DNA of 64,000 bases from Arthrobacter alpinus (GTDB lineage Bacteria; Actinomycetota; Actinomycetes; Actinomycetales; Micrococcaceae): NCBI RefSeq assembly GCF_001294625.1, contig NZ_CP012677.1, positions 2,356,001 through 2,420,000 of the forward strand. Reading direction: 5' to 3'. The notes below the pieces were generated by a model that searched no databases, was not told the DNA's origin, and saw nothing but the letters and a program-made list of their open reading frames with translations. Position numbers and translations under genes: made by a program. The first letter of the stretch is position 1. Each line of letters begins with the position of its first letter. Positions 16,428 through 25,512 of this stretch are shown here, piece after piece.

Positions 16428-17927
16428 ACGGAGTTCTTCTATTGCACCGGCTGACATCCCGTAGTAGAGAAACGGCGAAAGGACCACCGCCGCTTGGGCG
16501 ACCTTAAGCTGGCTCACCTGCAACTCCTGAGCAGACATCCCTCTCGTCAGGGGTGTCCCCGGTCCACCGCTTTGCAGACCGTCCACCATGCGTGTGCCGC
16601 CAACATCCACCACCGAAGCGCAGCCATGCTGCATTGACCGCGACAGTGAATCGCTCACCACACCCATATATGCGTAGGTGAAAAAGATGCAGTCGTAAGG
16701 CCGCGCCGCGGCAATCAACAACGCACTGTTGACGTTTGGCAGCGGCGCCGGCTCCAGGACAAACCCCCTCACGCCGGTGGGCGCCAGTAGAACCACACTG
16801 ACGACGGCGGCCAAGGGTACCGTGAGATTCCTCCGGGGCCCGCTGAGCTGGCCCCGGATCTTGCGTGAGAGGGCCCCGGCGCCAGCACCGGCAGCCACAC
16901 CGAGGCAAAGCGCCAAGTAAGGTGCCACGAAGTTGGGATAGTGGTCAAAGAAACTGTCGGAGGTCAGCAACACGGCGGAGATCACAACAGCCAGCAACGC
17001 CCACCACACCTCATCCCCCCACGCACGCAGGCGGCGGCGCCCGGCCAGTCCGGTGTAGGCCGTGGCCACGATGCACAGCACTCCCAGTGCCGCCACGGCG
17101 AGGATGAGGACCTCCGGCGCGTCAACCCCGGCAAATTCCCGGAGCCGGTACATCAAGGCCTTGCCCGCACCGTCGGTGCGCACCAGCTGTGCCATGACCA
17201 CGTCGGTGAACATGGCCCCGGGTGCCAGCACAAAGAACAGTCCCATGACTGCCGTGCACACCGCCGCACCAACCAGCGCAAAGCGCAGCAGGAGCCACCG
17301 GCCAAACCGCACGGCCACCAGGACGCCGATGACCAGAATAGGCAGCACAGCCCACAGCTTGAAACAAAGGGCCAGCCCTAGAAATACTGCCGCCAGCGTG
17401 ACCGCCCGGCGGGGTGGGCGCCGCCCGCTCCTGAGGGCAAGCAAGGCCGCCAAGACACACACATTCAGGATGGGTGAGAGCATGACGGAGCGTTCGGCTA
17501 TGGTGGCCACGGACCAGAGCGCATACAGGCCAGCCCCTACAATAACCGCCAGGTATCCCCACTTTTTGAGCAAAACCCCTATGAGCACCGTGTTCAGTGT
17601 TCCGATCAACACAAACAACACCCTGGCCGCCCCCATGCCGGCAGTATCTGAGATCAGATGGCCCAGGAGCGCAAACGGCGCCATGAGCAAGGCGATCCCG
17701 GGCGGGTGAACCAGGACATAGTCTCGGTATGGCAGGGACCCGGCTATCAGGTGCACACCGGCGGCATAGTGGACGCCGTCGTCGTATCCCCTAAAGCCAC
17801 CCAGCGTGCCGGTGAGTAAAAGCGGCAGCAGTCTGGTGAGGAACGCCACCGCCGCGATGACAGCAATCAGCAGTCCCGGCATGAGCGGCGGCTGGAACCT
17901 TGAGGCGACGCTGCGCACCTTGTTCAC
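16371..17927 (-). CDS. Polytopic membrane glycosyltransferase-like protein (GT-C/GT87-like)
   Basis: This protein of about 518 residues starts at GTG 17927, preceded by AAGGA; GTG 17918 is an alternative. It has roughly ten to twelve helices. After the first helix a loop contains FRGYDDGVHYAAG, an acidic pair in the position of the catalytic Asp of polyprenyl-phosphate-sugar-dependent GT-C enzymes, followed by PYRDYVLVHPPGIALLMAPF. A C-terminal extracytoplasmic domain contains two Cys. It probably transfers sugars from a lipid carrier outside the membrane. It overlaps the DUF2304 gene tail to tail by 57 bases. Confidence 0.78.
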   Translation of the reverse strand: MNKVRSVASRFQPPLMPGLLIAVIAAVAFLTRLLPLLLTGTLGGFRGYDDGVHYAAGVHLIAGSLPYRDYVLVHPPGIALLMAPFALLGHLISDTAGMGAARVLFVLIGTLNTVLIGVLLKKWGYLAVIVGAGLYALWSVATIAERSVMLSPILNVCVLAALLALRSGRRPPRRAVTLAAVFLGLALCFKLWAVLPILVIGVLVAVRFGRWLLLRFALVGAAVCTAVMGLFFVLAPGAMFTDVVMAQLVRTDGAGKALMYRLREFAGVDAPEVLILAVAALGVLCIVATAYTGLAGRRRLRAWGDEVWWALLAVVISAVLLTSDSFFDHYPNFVAPYLALCLGVAAGAGAGALSRKIRGQLSGPRRNLTVPLAAVVSVVLLAPTGVRGFVLEPAPLPNVNSALLIAAARPYDCIFFTYAYMGVVSDSLSRSMQHGCASVVDVGGTRMVDGLQSGGPGTPLTRGMSAQELQVSQLKVAQAAVVLSPFLYYGMSAGAIEELRSDFVLTASSGTFQVWARR

Positions 17928-17950
17928 GGATCCTTCTAAATACTGTCGTT

Positions 17951-19048
17951 TCAAGCGGAGGTTGCCGGAGAAAGGTCGCTGGCCACCTGGCGGGCACGGG
18001 CCGTCCACGTATTATCTTCTTGCAGCTGGAGCACTTTGGTGGTGACGGCGGCAATCTTTTCAGGATGCCCGGCCAGATCGTCAAGCAAGGCGGTGAGCCC
18101 GGCCGGTTCGAACGGCACCGCCCATCCGTTGCCATGGGCACCAACAAACTGTGCAACATTGGTTCCGTCGTTGACGATCACCGGCTTGCCAAATCCAATG
18201 TATTCGGCAAATTTTATGGGCGCCGCGAAGGAACGGTAGATGCTGGGCTCGATGAAGAGCATGCAAATATCGGCCTGCTCATAGTAAGGCACCAGCTCGC
18301 TGCCGCTCTTGTGCACCACCTGGATCCGATCATTCATCAGGCCCCGGTATTCGTGTGCGTTTTGCTCCCATTCATCCTCGCGGGTGCAAATGGTCAGCCA
18401 CGCATTTTTGGACGCCGCAACGGCCTGAACACAGCCGTGCATGTTGTAGTAGCCACCCAACCCGCCCACATACAGCAGGTGAACGCCGTCCTTCTCGGTC
18501 GACGGTGCGTCGACAATGTCACCGCCAGGGGGCAGTGCCTTGTGGCGGCTCGCGGGAACGTGCGGGACAAACTTCCCCATGTCCAACGATGGCAGGTACA
18601 ACGTATCCACGGCGGCATTGTAAGCCACCAGGTCCAGGTGGTACAGCGCCCTGGTGGCCGTGTGGACCACCGGGTTCAGGCGCTGCTTGTACTCGGGGAA
18701 GCGCCAGTACACATCCCGGTAGAACAGCCCCACTTTGATTCCATTCCTGCGGGCAAAGCGCAAGAACATCACGTCCATGAACGGATGGCGGGGCAGGTGG
18801 TCGGCGTCGGTGAGGGCAGTGGGCATGGTGTGGCTCTCCGAATACAGGAAATCAAAGCTCTCACCGGCCGCAATGCGCTTCTTCAGCGCCTTGATCAGCA
18901 CACGGCGTTCCCTTGATTCCCCGGAGACCAGCTCCACGTCGTACCCAATGTCCCTGAAGGCTTCAAGCATGCGCATGGGGCGCAGGCCGCTGCCGGTCTT
19001 GGCGTGGGGGTTCAATGGATAGGGTACGTGGTAGATCATGCGGGCCAT
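17951..19048 (-). CDS. GT4-like glycosyltransferase
   Basis: This 365-residue GT-B protein begins MARMIYHVPYPLNPHAKTGS. It has GLRPMRMLEAFRDIGYDVEL near the N-terminus, a central HLLYVGGLGGYYNMHG linker, and a donor-side segment SFAAPIKFAEYIGFGKPVIV that matches the GT4/WbuB pattern for nucleotide-sugar binding. It is probably cytoplasmic and acts on the lipid-linked repeat. The downstream GT-C-like gene starts 23 bases after its stop and is likely cotranscribed. Confidence 0.8.
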   Translation of the reverse strand: MARMIYHVPYPLNPHAKTGSGLRPMRMLEAFRDIGYDVELVSGESRERRVLIKALKKRIAAGESFDFLYSESHTMPTALTDADHLPRHPFMDVMFLRFARRNGIKVGLFYRDVYWRFPEYKQRLNPVVHTATRALYHLDLVAYNAAVDTLYLPSLDMGKFVPHVPASRHKALPPGGDIVDAPSTEKDGVHLLYVGGLGGYYNMHGCVQAVAASKNAWLTICTREDEWEQNAHEYRGLMNDRIQVVHKSGSELVPYYEQADICMLFIEPSIYRSFAAPIKFAEYIGFGKPVIVNDGTNVAQFVGAHGNGWAVPFEPAGLTALLDDLAGHPEKIAAVTTKVLQLQEDNTWTARARQVASDLSPATSA

Positions 19049-19120
19049 GGCTGAAACTTTCTTGAAACGGTGCCGCGCTGGCGCACCGGACGGTGGGGAC
19101 GGGGTGGGAATCGCGAGTGT

Positions 19121-20425
19121 CTAGCCTTCAAGGACAGCAGCCTTCAGATCAAGTCCCCGGTCAAAGCGGCGCCCCACCCACAGCGCCATGACAGTGAAGG
19201 CCACAAGGATCGCGGCCATGGCCCAGGACACCGCCGTCAGGTTGGCCACAATATCGCCCTTGAGGAAGAACAGCAGCGACAGTGGCACGGCCGTGTACAC
19301 CAGGGCGTGGGCAAGCATCAGGTGTTGGGTTTCGGTGACGACAAAGATCGTGGAGATGGGTGAGGTGATCAGGCTCATGAACAGCCACGGCACCAGTGCG
19401 CGGGCGATGAGACCCGCGTCGGCCCATTGCGCACCCAGGACCACGGGGAACGCCCACGGCGACAGCCAGTAGATGAGCACAAAGGGGATGATTCCCAAAA
19501 CCGCCGAGCGGTACACGGTGGTCTTGGCGAAGGCAAACATGGTACCGCGCTCCATGACGGCCAGCCGTTGGAAGAAGACCTGCGCCAGTGCGCCGTTGAT
19601 CAATCCCAGCGGCACCTCCAACAGTTTCCAAGCCATGTAGAACTGCCCCAACATCGATTGTGAATACACGATGCCAATGATCAGGTTGATGCCGTTGGTG
19701 CGGACGGCGTCAACCAGCGCGTTGGGGCCGTTGAGCAGCGGCATACGGCGATACCTCTTGAACAGCCCGGGGATGCTCTCCTGGGATTCGTCCAGCCCCT
19801 GGCGCACATCACGGCCCTTGCGCCGGAGGATCAAAAGCGCCGCGGTCTGCCCCACCAGGGTGCCGCCGATCAGGCCCCCCACTCCCCCGAACTTTCCCAG
19901 GGCCAGGGCAAGCTGGGCTAGGGCGGTGCCGCCGCTTTGCAGCACCCTGTTGATGCCGATGGCCTTGTAGTCGCTGCGGCGGTTGAGCCAATACGTCAGG
20001 GCCGAAATTTCGGCAAGGGTGAAGATGCTCAAACCCACAAACCACAGCCACGGGGCCAGGTCCGGCTTGCCCATGGCGTTGGCGATTATCGGCGAACTCA
20101 GACCACACACCACGGTGGCCACCACGCTCACGGCCACGATCAGCCAGGTGACGCCCCGTTTGAGAACCTTGGCATCTGCGTCGTGCTTGGGCAGCATGAT
20201 GGCCATGTCGTACCGCAGGGCTGCCACCACCGTCACGGTGGCAACCAGGGAGGAATAGAGGGAGAACAGCCCGTAGGCTTCCGGGGAATACAACCGTGAC
20301 AACACCGGTGTCAACGCCAGCATCAACAACTGGGCCGCCACGGTCCCTGTCAGGAGCGTGAGAATGTGGCGCAGAAACTCGCTTTTGCGCCATCTGGAGA
20401 TCCGCCCCTCCCCCACACCACTCAC
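19121..20425 (-). CDS. Wzx-type oligosaccharide flippase
   Basis: This 434-residue MOP-superfamily protein has about twelve helices. The N-terminal core KSEFLRHILTLLTGTVAAQL is followed by LTPVLSRLYSPEAYGLFSLY, the PST/Wzx signature region. It would flip lipid-linked oligosaccharide across the membrane. The start chosen is GTG 20425, which overlaps the stop of the upstream glycosyltransferase as GTGA, the pattern used throughout this operon; GTG 20416 is an alternative. No Wzy polymerase was recognised nearby. Confidence 0.88.
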   Translation of the reverse strand: MSGVGEGRISRWRKSEFLRHILTLLTGTVAAQLLMLALTPVLSRLYSPEAYGLFSLYSSLVATVTVVAALRYDMAIMLPKHDADAKVLKRGVTWLIVAVSVVATVVCGLSSPIIANAMGKPDLAPWLWFVGLSIFTLAEISALTYWLNRRSDYKAIGINRVLQSGGTALAQLALALGKFGGVGGLIGGTLVGQTAALLILRRKGRDVRQGLDESQESIPGLFKRYRRMPLLNGPNALVDAVRTNGINLIIGIVYSQSMLGQFYMAWKLLEVPLGLINGALAQVFFQRLAVMERGTMFAFAKTTVYRSAVLGIIPFVLIYWLSPWAFPVVLGAQWADAGLIARALVPWLFMSLITSPISTIFVVTETQHLMLAHALVYTAVPLSLLFFLKGDIVANLTAVSWAMAAILVAFTVMALWVGRRFDRGLDLKAAVLEG

Positions 20426-21639
20426 GGTGAGGACGTCGTCGTACCAGCGAGCAGGACTTCGCCGGCTGCCAACCGCCCGGAGGCCTGCAAGGAGGCGTTG
20501 TCCAGGGCCCACTGGATCCTGTGCGCCCGCCCCTGGTCAGGCGTCGCCGCCAGACCGGGTTCAGACTGGCCGGGCCCCGACAGGCCTGGTTCCGCCAGGA
20601 GCGTCCGCATGGCGCTGGCAACAGCTGCCGTGGTGTACCCGGCAGCAATCCCCAGCTCGTTCTCGGTCACCAGTGTGGCGCCGTCGCCACGGCCGGCAAA
20701 GACCACGGGGGTGCCACAGGCAGCCGCGGCATAGATCTTGGTGGGTTTGGCAAAGTCGTAGCCTTGGCCGGGCTTGATGCTGACGAGTGCCCCGGCGGCG
20801 CCGCGAATCCACGCGGCTGCCTCCTCCGGCGGGACCACCCCGCCAAAGTGGACGGCGCCGGGGACGATCGTGGCTGCGAGATCCTTGAGATGGGCTTCAT
20901 CGGTGCCCTGCCCAAGGAACCGAATCTCGGCGTCGGGAAACTCTTCCCTCACGGTGCCCAACGCCTCGATAAAGATTCCGGCACCCTGCCACTCGCTCAT
21001 GGTGCCGGTGTAGACAAAGTACCGCTTGGCTGCGTTGGCGCTTGGCGCGTCGGGCCTGAACACCGTGGTGTCCACGCCGTTGCCCACCACCTTGATGCGG
21101 GCACCGGGCACGCCAAAGGCGGCGACCTTCCCGGCAACCGGCTCCGACACCGCCAGGACCAGGGCCGCCCTGCGCAGCACAAACCCCTCCACGGCACGCA
21201 TGGCTGCCTTGACCGCGCCGGGCACACTCATTGCGGACAGGGCCTCGGTCCAGATGTCGGCCGCATAGTAGACGTAGGGCCGGCGCCGGAGCAGTGAGGA
21301 CAGTGCCACCACGATTCCCGTGGTGGGCGGCGGTTCCGACACCACCACGTCGGCCCGCGTGGCAAGGAGCCGGAAAAATGCCGGAATGTCAAAGCTCAGG
21401 TACTGGATGTAGCCGCGCACATAGCCGCCGGAGTCACGCAACACCGGCCAACGGCGCAGGGTGTAGGACACCTGAAGGTCCGGGGAACCGGCAGGGAGCT
21501 TAGTGGTGATCACGGTGACATCGGCACCCTGTTCCACCAAGCCGTCAACCAGTGCCTTCAGCCGGAAGGCCGCCGCACCCACTTCCGGGGCGAACAACCT
21601 GGTGGTGACAACCACGCGAAGGGGTTTCTGCTGTGCCAC
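20422..21639 (-). CDS. GT4-family glycosyltransferase (WbuB-like)
   Basis: This 405-residue GT-B enzyme begins with GTG at 21639, which shares a base with the preceding TAG stop. It has VTTRLFAPEVGAAAFRLKAL at the acceptor face, a WTEALSAMSVPG segment typical of WbuB-type transferases, the linker YFVYTGTMSEWQGAGI and the donor site KIYAAAACGTPVVFAGRGDG. WbuB-type enzymes often add 6-deoxy or N-acetylated amino sugars; the actual sugar here is unknown. The last 40 residues look poorly conserved. Confidence 0.86.
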   Translation of the reverse strand: MAQQKPLRVVVTTRLFAPEVGAAAFRLKALVDGLVEQGADVTVITTKLPAGSPDLQVSYTLRRWPVLRDSGGYVRGYIQYLSFDIPAFFRLLATRADVVVSEPPPTTGIVVALSSLLRRRPYVYYAADIWTEALSAMSVPGAVKAAMRAVEGFVLRRAALVLAVSEPVAGKVAAFGVPGARIKVVGNGVDTTVFRPDAPSANAAKRYFVYTGTMSEWQGAGIFIEALGTVREEFPDAEIRFLGQGTDEAHLKDLAATIVPGAVHFGGVVPPEEAAAWIRGAAGALVSIKPGQGYDFAKPTKIYAAAACGTPVVFAGRGDGATLVTENELGIAAGYTTAAVASAMRTLLAEPGLSGPGQSEPGLAATPDQGRAHRIQWALDNASLQASGRLAAGEVLLAGTTTSSP

Positions 21640-22631
21640 TAGGACTGGATCCTCACGGCTTGCCCCGTGCGGGAGGATTCAAGCACGGCCTCGGCCACCA
21701 ACAGCGTGTCCTGCCCTTCAGCCATGGTGACCACATCACTGCCCAGGCCCAGGACGGCGTCACGGAAGGCCTCAAGTTCGGTGCGCAGCGGCTCCGGCTT
21801 GGCGATGGCAAGCCGGGTGACATTGCCTTCGGAGACGCCACGGAAGGCTCCAATGGAATCCCATTCGGTGGCCACGGTCCCGTTTTCGTAAAAGGTGAGG
21901 TCTGCGGTCACGGTGTTGACGACAAATGCTCCCTTGGCACCTGTCACAACTGTCAGCCGTTCCTTCATCGGGGACAGCCAGTTGACCAGGTGGTTGGTGA
22001 TCACGCCGTTGGCCAGTTTGCCGGTGGCGGAGACCATGTCCTCAAACTGGCGCCCGCTGCGTGTGGTGGTTTGGGCAAAGACTGATTCGTAGCGGCTCTG
22101 GGCCAGCCACGCCGTCAGGTCGAAGTCGTGGGTGCCAAGGTCCTTGACCACGCCGACGTCGGCAATGCGGGAGGGGAAGGGGCCCTGACGTCGGGTGGCA
22201 ATTTGGTACACCTCACCCAACTCCCCGTTGGCAAGGCGCCGGCGCAGCGACTGCAACGCGGGGTTAAACCGTTCAATGTGACCGACCGCACCGACCAGCC
22301 CCTTGCCCGCAAACGCGTCCACCAGGCGCTGCCCGGCGGGCACGCTGGCAGCGATGGGTTTCTCCACGAGCGCGTGGATGCCGGCGGCGGCCAGGGCCAG
22401 GCCCACTTCCTCGTGCATGCCTGTGGGGACGGCGACCACGGCCATGTCGATCCCGGCGGCGATGAGTTCCTGGACGCTGCCAAGGACGGGCAGGTCCCTG
22501 GCAACACCGTGGGGGTCACCAACGGCGTCGGCCGCGGCCACAAGGTCCAGGCCCTCCACCTCGCGGATGACCCGGGCATGGTGGCGGCCCATCATGCCCA
22601 ACCCGATGAGTCCTACACGTAAGTTAGCCAT
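21639..22631 (-). CDS. Gfo/Idh/MocA oxidoreductase, probable UDP-GlcNAc-uronate 3-dehydrogenase (WbpB/WlbA-like), copy 1
   Basis: This 330-residue protein has an N-terminal Rossmann motif GLIGLGMMGRHHARV, the conserved EKPIA Lys motif near residue 93, and the catalytic-region segment GVVKDLGTHDFDLTAWLAQ. WbpB/WlbA enzymes oxidise C3 of UDP-GlcNAcA so that the next enzyme can install an amine. The DegT aminotransferase and hexapeptide acetyltransferase upstream in the same operon complete the 3-dehydrogenase, aminotransferase, acetyltransferase trio. A full-length paralogue lies at 49432-50418, about two-thirds identical by eye. Confidence 0.85.
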   Translation of the reverse strand: MANLRVGLIGLGMMGRHHARVIREVEGLDLVAAADAVGDPHGVARDLPVLGSVQELIAAGIDMAVVAVPTGMHEEVGLALAAAGIHALVEKPIAASVPAGQRLVDAFAGKGLVGAVGHIERFNPALQSLRRRLANGELGEVYQIATRRQGPFPSRIADVGVVKDLGTHDFDLTAWLAQSRYESVFAQTTTRSGRQFEDMVSATGKLANGVITNHLVNWLSPMKERLTVVTGAKGAFVVNTVTADLTFYENGTVATEWDSIGAFRGVSEGNVTRLAIAKPEPLRTELEAFRDAVLGLGSDVVTMAEGQDTLLVAEAVLESSRTGQAVRIQS

Positions 22632-22633
22632 GT

Positions 22634-23725
22634 TTAGGCACCTGCCTTTGCAATGGTGTTCACGGCGGTCACGATGCGTTCCAGGTCATTGGGTGTCAGC
22701 GACGGGTGCACCGGCAGGGAGAGGACTTCCTGGGCCGCAATCTCGGTGTTGGGCAGTTCCTGCTTGCGGTTGAAGGAGGGCAGCCGGTGGTTCGGAACAG
22801 GGTAGTACACGCCGGAGCCGATGTTGAATTCCGATCGCAGCCGGGCGTGCATCTGGTCCCGGCCCTGGGGCACCCTGATGGTGTATTGGTGGTAGACGTG
22901 GCGGGCACCGTCAGCCACCTTGGGCGTTTGCACACCGTCAAGGTTGGCGTTCAGGAACGCGGCGTTGTCTTGGCGCTGCCGCGTCCAGTCCATGATCTTG
23001 GTGAGCTGGACCCGGCCAATGGCGGCGTGCAGGTCGGTCATGCGATTGTTGAAGCCCACGATTTCATTTTCATACTGTTTGTCCATGCCCTGGTTGCGCA
23101 GTAGGCGAAGGTTGCGCTCTACCGTAGCGTCCGACGTCGAGACCATGCCTCCCTCTCCGGAGGTCATGTTCTTCGTGGGGTACAGACTGAACATGCCGAA
23201 CTTGCCGAAGGTGCCGACCATCTGGCCGTTGAGTGCGGCGCCGTGGGCCTGGGCCGCGTCCTCGTAGAGGTCGATCCCGTGCTTGGCGGCCAGCGCTGCG
23301 AAGGCGTCGGCGGCAAAGGGGTGGCCGTACAGGTGCACGGGCATGATGCCCTTGGTCTTCTCGGTGATCATCGATTCCACGTGGGCCAGATCCAGCGCGT
23401 AGTAGTCCAGCTCGATGTCGGCGAACACGGGGGTTGCCCCGGTCAGCGCCACCGCGTTTCCCGTGGCGGCAAAGGTGAACGACGGGACAATGACCTCATC
23501 CCCGGCTCCCACGCCACAGGCCAGCAGGCCCAGGTGCAATCCTGAGGTGCCGGAATTCACGGCAACACTGGGTCGTCCATCCAGCAGAACCTGGGAGAAC
23601 TCGCGTTCGAAGGCGGCCACCTCGGCACCCTGTGCGAGCATGCCGGAGGCCATGACGGCGTCGACCGCTGCCCGTTCCTGCGCACCGATGATCGGTTTTG
23701 CCGCGGGAATGAAGTCCTGGCTCAC
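22634..23725 (-). CDS. DegT/DnrJ/EryC1 aminotransferase (WbpE/WlbC-like), copy 1
   Basis: This PLP-dependent enzyme probably aminates the 3-keto group of UDP-3-keto-GlcNAcA. It starts at GTG 23725, overlapping the acetyltransferase stop as GTGA, and has 363 residues. Landmarks are FIPAAKPIIGAQERAAVDAV, the phosphate-binding NSGTSGLHLGLLACGVG, EDAAQAHGAA, and the PLP lysine in SLYPTKNMTSGEGG. The open frame upstream of the GTG overlaps the acetyltransferase and is unrelated in character. Its paralogue lies at 50419-51510 in the same relative position. Confidence 0.88.
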   Translation of the reverse strand: MSQDFIPAAKPIIGAQERAAVDAVMASGMLAQGAEVAAFEREFSQVLLDGRPSVAVNSGTSGLHLGLLACGVGAGDEVIVPSFTFAATGNAVALTGATPVFADIELDYYALDLAHVESMITEKTKGIMPVHLYGHPFAADAFAALAAKHGIDLYEDAAQAHGAALNGQMVGTFGKFGMFSLYPTKNMTSGEGGMVSTSDATVERNLRLLRNQGMDKQYENEIVGFNNRMTDLHAAIGRVQLTKIMDWTRQRQDNAAFLNANLDGVQTPKVADGARHVYHQYTIRVPQGRDQMHARLRSEFNIGSGVYYPVPNHRLPSFNRKQELPNTEIAAQEVLSLPVHPSLTPNDLERIVTAVNTIAKAGA

Positions 23726-24318
23726 GCTGCGCCCTCCGCTTCGCTCAGTGAACCGCCGTCTTCGATGAAGGTGGCGCCGGTGACCGGGCAAACCCAGACA
23801 CCGTCCTTGGCCGTGAGCGGGACGCCGGCTTTGCCCACCCAGCCCAGCCGGCGGGCCGGAACACCCGCCATCAAGGCGAAGGCTGGAACATCCTTGGTTA
23901 CCACTGCGCCGGCCGCAACGGTGGCCCACCGGCCAATGACCAGGGGCGCGATGCACACGGCGCGGGCACCAATGGACGCCCCATCCTCGATGGTGACACC
24001 CACCGGGGTCCAGTCGTGGGCGGTTTTAGGCGTCCCGTCCGGGGCGACGGCACGGGGATAGCTGTCATTGGTCAGGACAGCGGCGGGACCGATGAAGACA
24101 CCCCTGCCCAGCACGGCAGGCTCGTACACGAGCGCATAGTTTTGGATCTTGGTGTTCTCACCAATCCTCACGCCGGGGCCCACATACGCCCCACGGCCAA
24201 CAATGCAGTTGGCGCCAAGGACGGCTTCCTCACGCACCTGGGCCAGGTGCCAGATCTTGGTGCCACTGCCCAGAACAGCCTGCTCTGATACGTCCGCGCT
24301 GGCAGCGATGCTCGTCAT
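23722..24318 (-). CDS. Left-handed beta-helix N-acetyltransferase (WbpD/WlbB-like), copy 1
   Basis: This enzyme would acetylate the 3-amino group of UDP-GlcNAc(3NH2)A. From ATG 24318 (MTSIAASADVSEQ), preceded by GAGAGG, it has 198 residues built of hexapeptide repeats (GSGTKIWHLAQVRE, GRGAYVGPGVRIGENTKI, VAAGAVVTKDVP) and a C-terminal zinc-ribbon-free tail. An alternative ATG at 24411 overlaps the upstream stop as ATGA and would add 31 residues that include a ten-residue repeat. The shorter start matches the alignment with copy 2 at 51507. Confidence 0.86.
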   Translation of the reverse strand: MTSIAASADVSEQAVLGSGTKIWHLAQVREEAVLGANCIVGRGAYVGPGVRIGENTKIQNYALVYEPAVLGRGVFIGPAAVLTNDSYPRAVAPDGTPKTAHDWTPVGVTIEDGASIGARAVCIAPLVIGRWATVAAGAVVTKDVPAFALMAGVPARRLGWVGKAGVPLTAKDGVWVCPVTGATFIEDGGSLSEAEGAA

Positions 24319-24336
24319 CCCCGGCCTCTCTGTTTT

Positions 24337-24379
24337 TAAGTGCTCTGTGTTTATTGGGTCTGCGTATAAGTGCTCTGTG
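24337..24379. repeat. 13-bp direct repeat, 30 bp apart, before the acetyltransferase gene
   Basis: TAAGTGCTCTGTG occurs at 24337-24349 and again at 24367-24379. If the longer acetyltransferase start is used, the repeat is in frame and encodes TEHL twice, ten residues apart. Otherwise it lies in the short gap after the glycosyltransferase stop. Confidence 0.8.
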
Positions 24380-24407
24380 GGCAAAAGTTCTATGCCCATT
24401 GTTCCAG

Positions 24408-25505
24408 TCATTGGCGCGGACGCCGGACCCGGGCGTACACGGCAGTGAATTGTTCGGCAATCAGCTGGGGGGAAAAGCGTCCGGCGATGGTTCCGGCGAT
24501 GGCTGCCGCTGGGACCTGGGCAAACTTTTCCAGTGCGGTGCGCACCGCTGCGGCATAGCCGGCCGCCGTGGCGTCACTGACAAGGACGCTGTTTTCCTCC
24601 GTCAAGAAGTCCCTGACGGCAGGAAGGTCTGTGACAACGGCGGGAACGCCGGTGGCAACGGCTTCGGCGGCGGCCATGCAGAACGTCTCATGGGCTGTGG
24701 GCAGCAAGAACACATCAGCCTCGCTCAGTTCGGCACGAACCTGGTCCGGGGTTACTTTGCCGGTCATCCTTAGATGCCCCCGCAGGTCTTCGTTTTGAGT
24801 AGCAAGCGCCTCCCGCAAGGGTCCGTCGCCCACCCAAGTCAACGACGCGTCGAGTCCCCCGGCGCGCAAGATCCGCAGGGCCGCCACGGCAAGCCCGGGA
24901 CGTTTTCGCTCAATCAGCCCTCCAACGCCCACCAGTTTCACGGCTCCCGGGCCAGTGCCCCGGCGTTGCGCCAACGTCCCGTTGACAGAAACAACATTGG
25001 GCACCACTGAGACCGCGCCACGCCGTGAAAACCGGCGCAACTGTTCGGCTTGCGGACCACTGACGGCGGTGACGGCGTCGGGCAGTTTGAGCACATACCG
25101 CAGCCACGAAAACGCTTTCCAGGCCCTGGAGACAGTGGCCGGTTCGGCCATGCCGCTCCAGTGCTCGGTGTGCACCCAAGGGGTGCGCGCGAAGGCCTGG
25201 ATGGGGGCGGCCACGGCCGCAGAGGTGAACGCCATGGTGTGCAGAATATCTGCGTGCCGCAGTGCCGCAACGGTGTGCCGGATCAGCTCAAAGTATCCCC
25301 AGGGGCGCCGGGGTGAGAGCGGAATCCGGGTCACCGGCACACCGCCAAACTCTTCCGAGAGTATGGCCCCCGCCCCGCCCAGCCTGACATGGATGACCCG
25401 GACGTCGTGCCCGGTGGCAATGGCCTGGGCGTGGCTCAAGTTAAAGGGCGCGGTTGAGGGCGCCCCGGCATCCGGATACCAGGTGGTGAAGACGACGACG
25501 CGCAC
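24408..25505 (-). CDS. GT4-family glycosyltransferase
   Basis: This 365-residue GT-B enzyme starts at GTG 25505 (MRVVVFTTWYPDAGAPS). An NLSHAQAIATGHDVRVIHVR segment in the acceptor domain, the linker LVGVGGLIERKRPGLAVAAL and the EX7E motif ETFCMAAAE identify GT4. It lies between the nucleotide-sugar dehydrogenase (7 bases) and the acetyltransferase gene, so it may use the diacetamido-uronic acid made by its neighbours; this is inferred from position. Confidence 0.87.
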   Translation of the reverse strand: MRVVVFTTWYPDAGAPSTAPFNLSHAQAIATGHDVRVIHVRLGGAGAILSEEFGGVPVTRIPLSPRRPWGYFELIRHTVAALRHADILHTMAFTSAAVAAPIQAFARTPWVHTEHWSGMAEPATVSRAWKAFSWLRYVLKLPDAVTAVSGPQAEQLRRFSRRGAVSVVPNVVSVNGTLAQRRGTGPGAVKLVGVGGLIERKRPGLAVAALRILRAGGLDASLTWVGDGPLREALATQNEDLRGHLRMTGKVTPDQVRAELSEADVFLLPTAHETFCMAAAEAVATGVPAVVTDLPAVRDFLTEENSVLVSDATAAGYAAAVRTALEKFAQVPAAAIAGTIAGRFSPQLIAEQFTAVYARVRRPRQ

Positions 25506-25512
25506 GCTGGGT

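Noticed and set aside
23726..23956. 77-residue N-terminal extension of the DegT aminotransferase, copy 1
   Set aside because: It is the out-of-frame shadow of the acetyltransferase gene; the GTG at 23725 in a GTGA overlap fits copy 2 by alignment.
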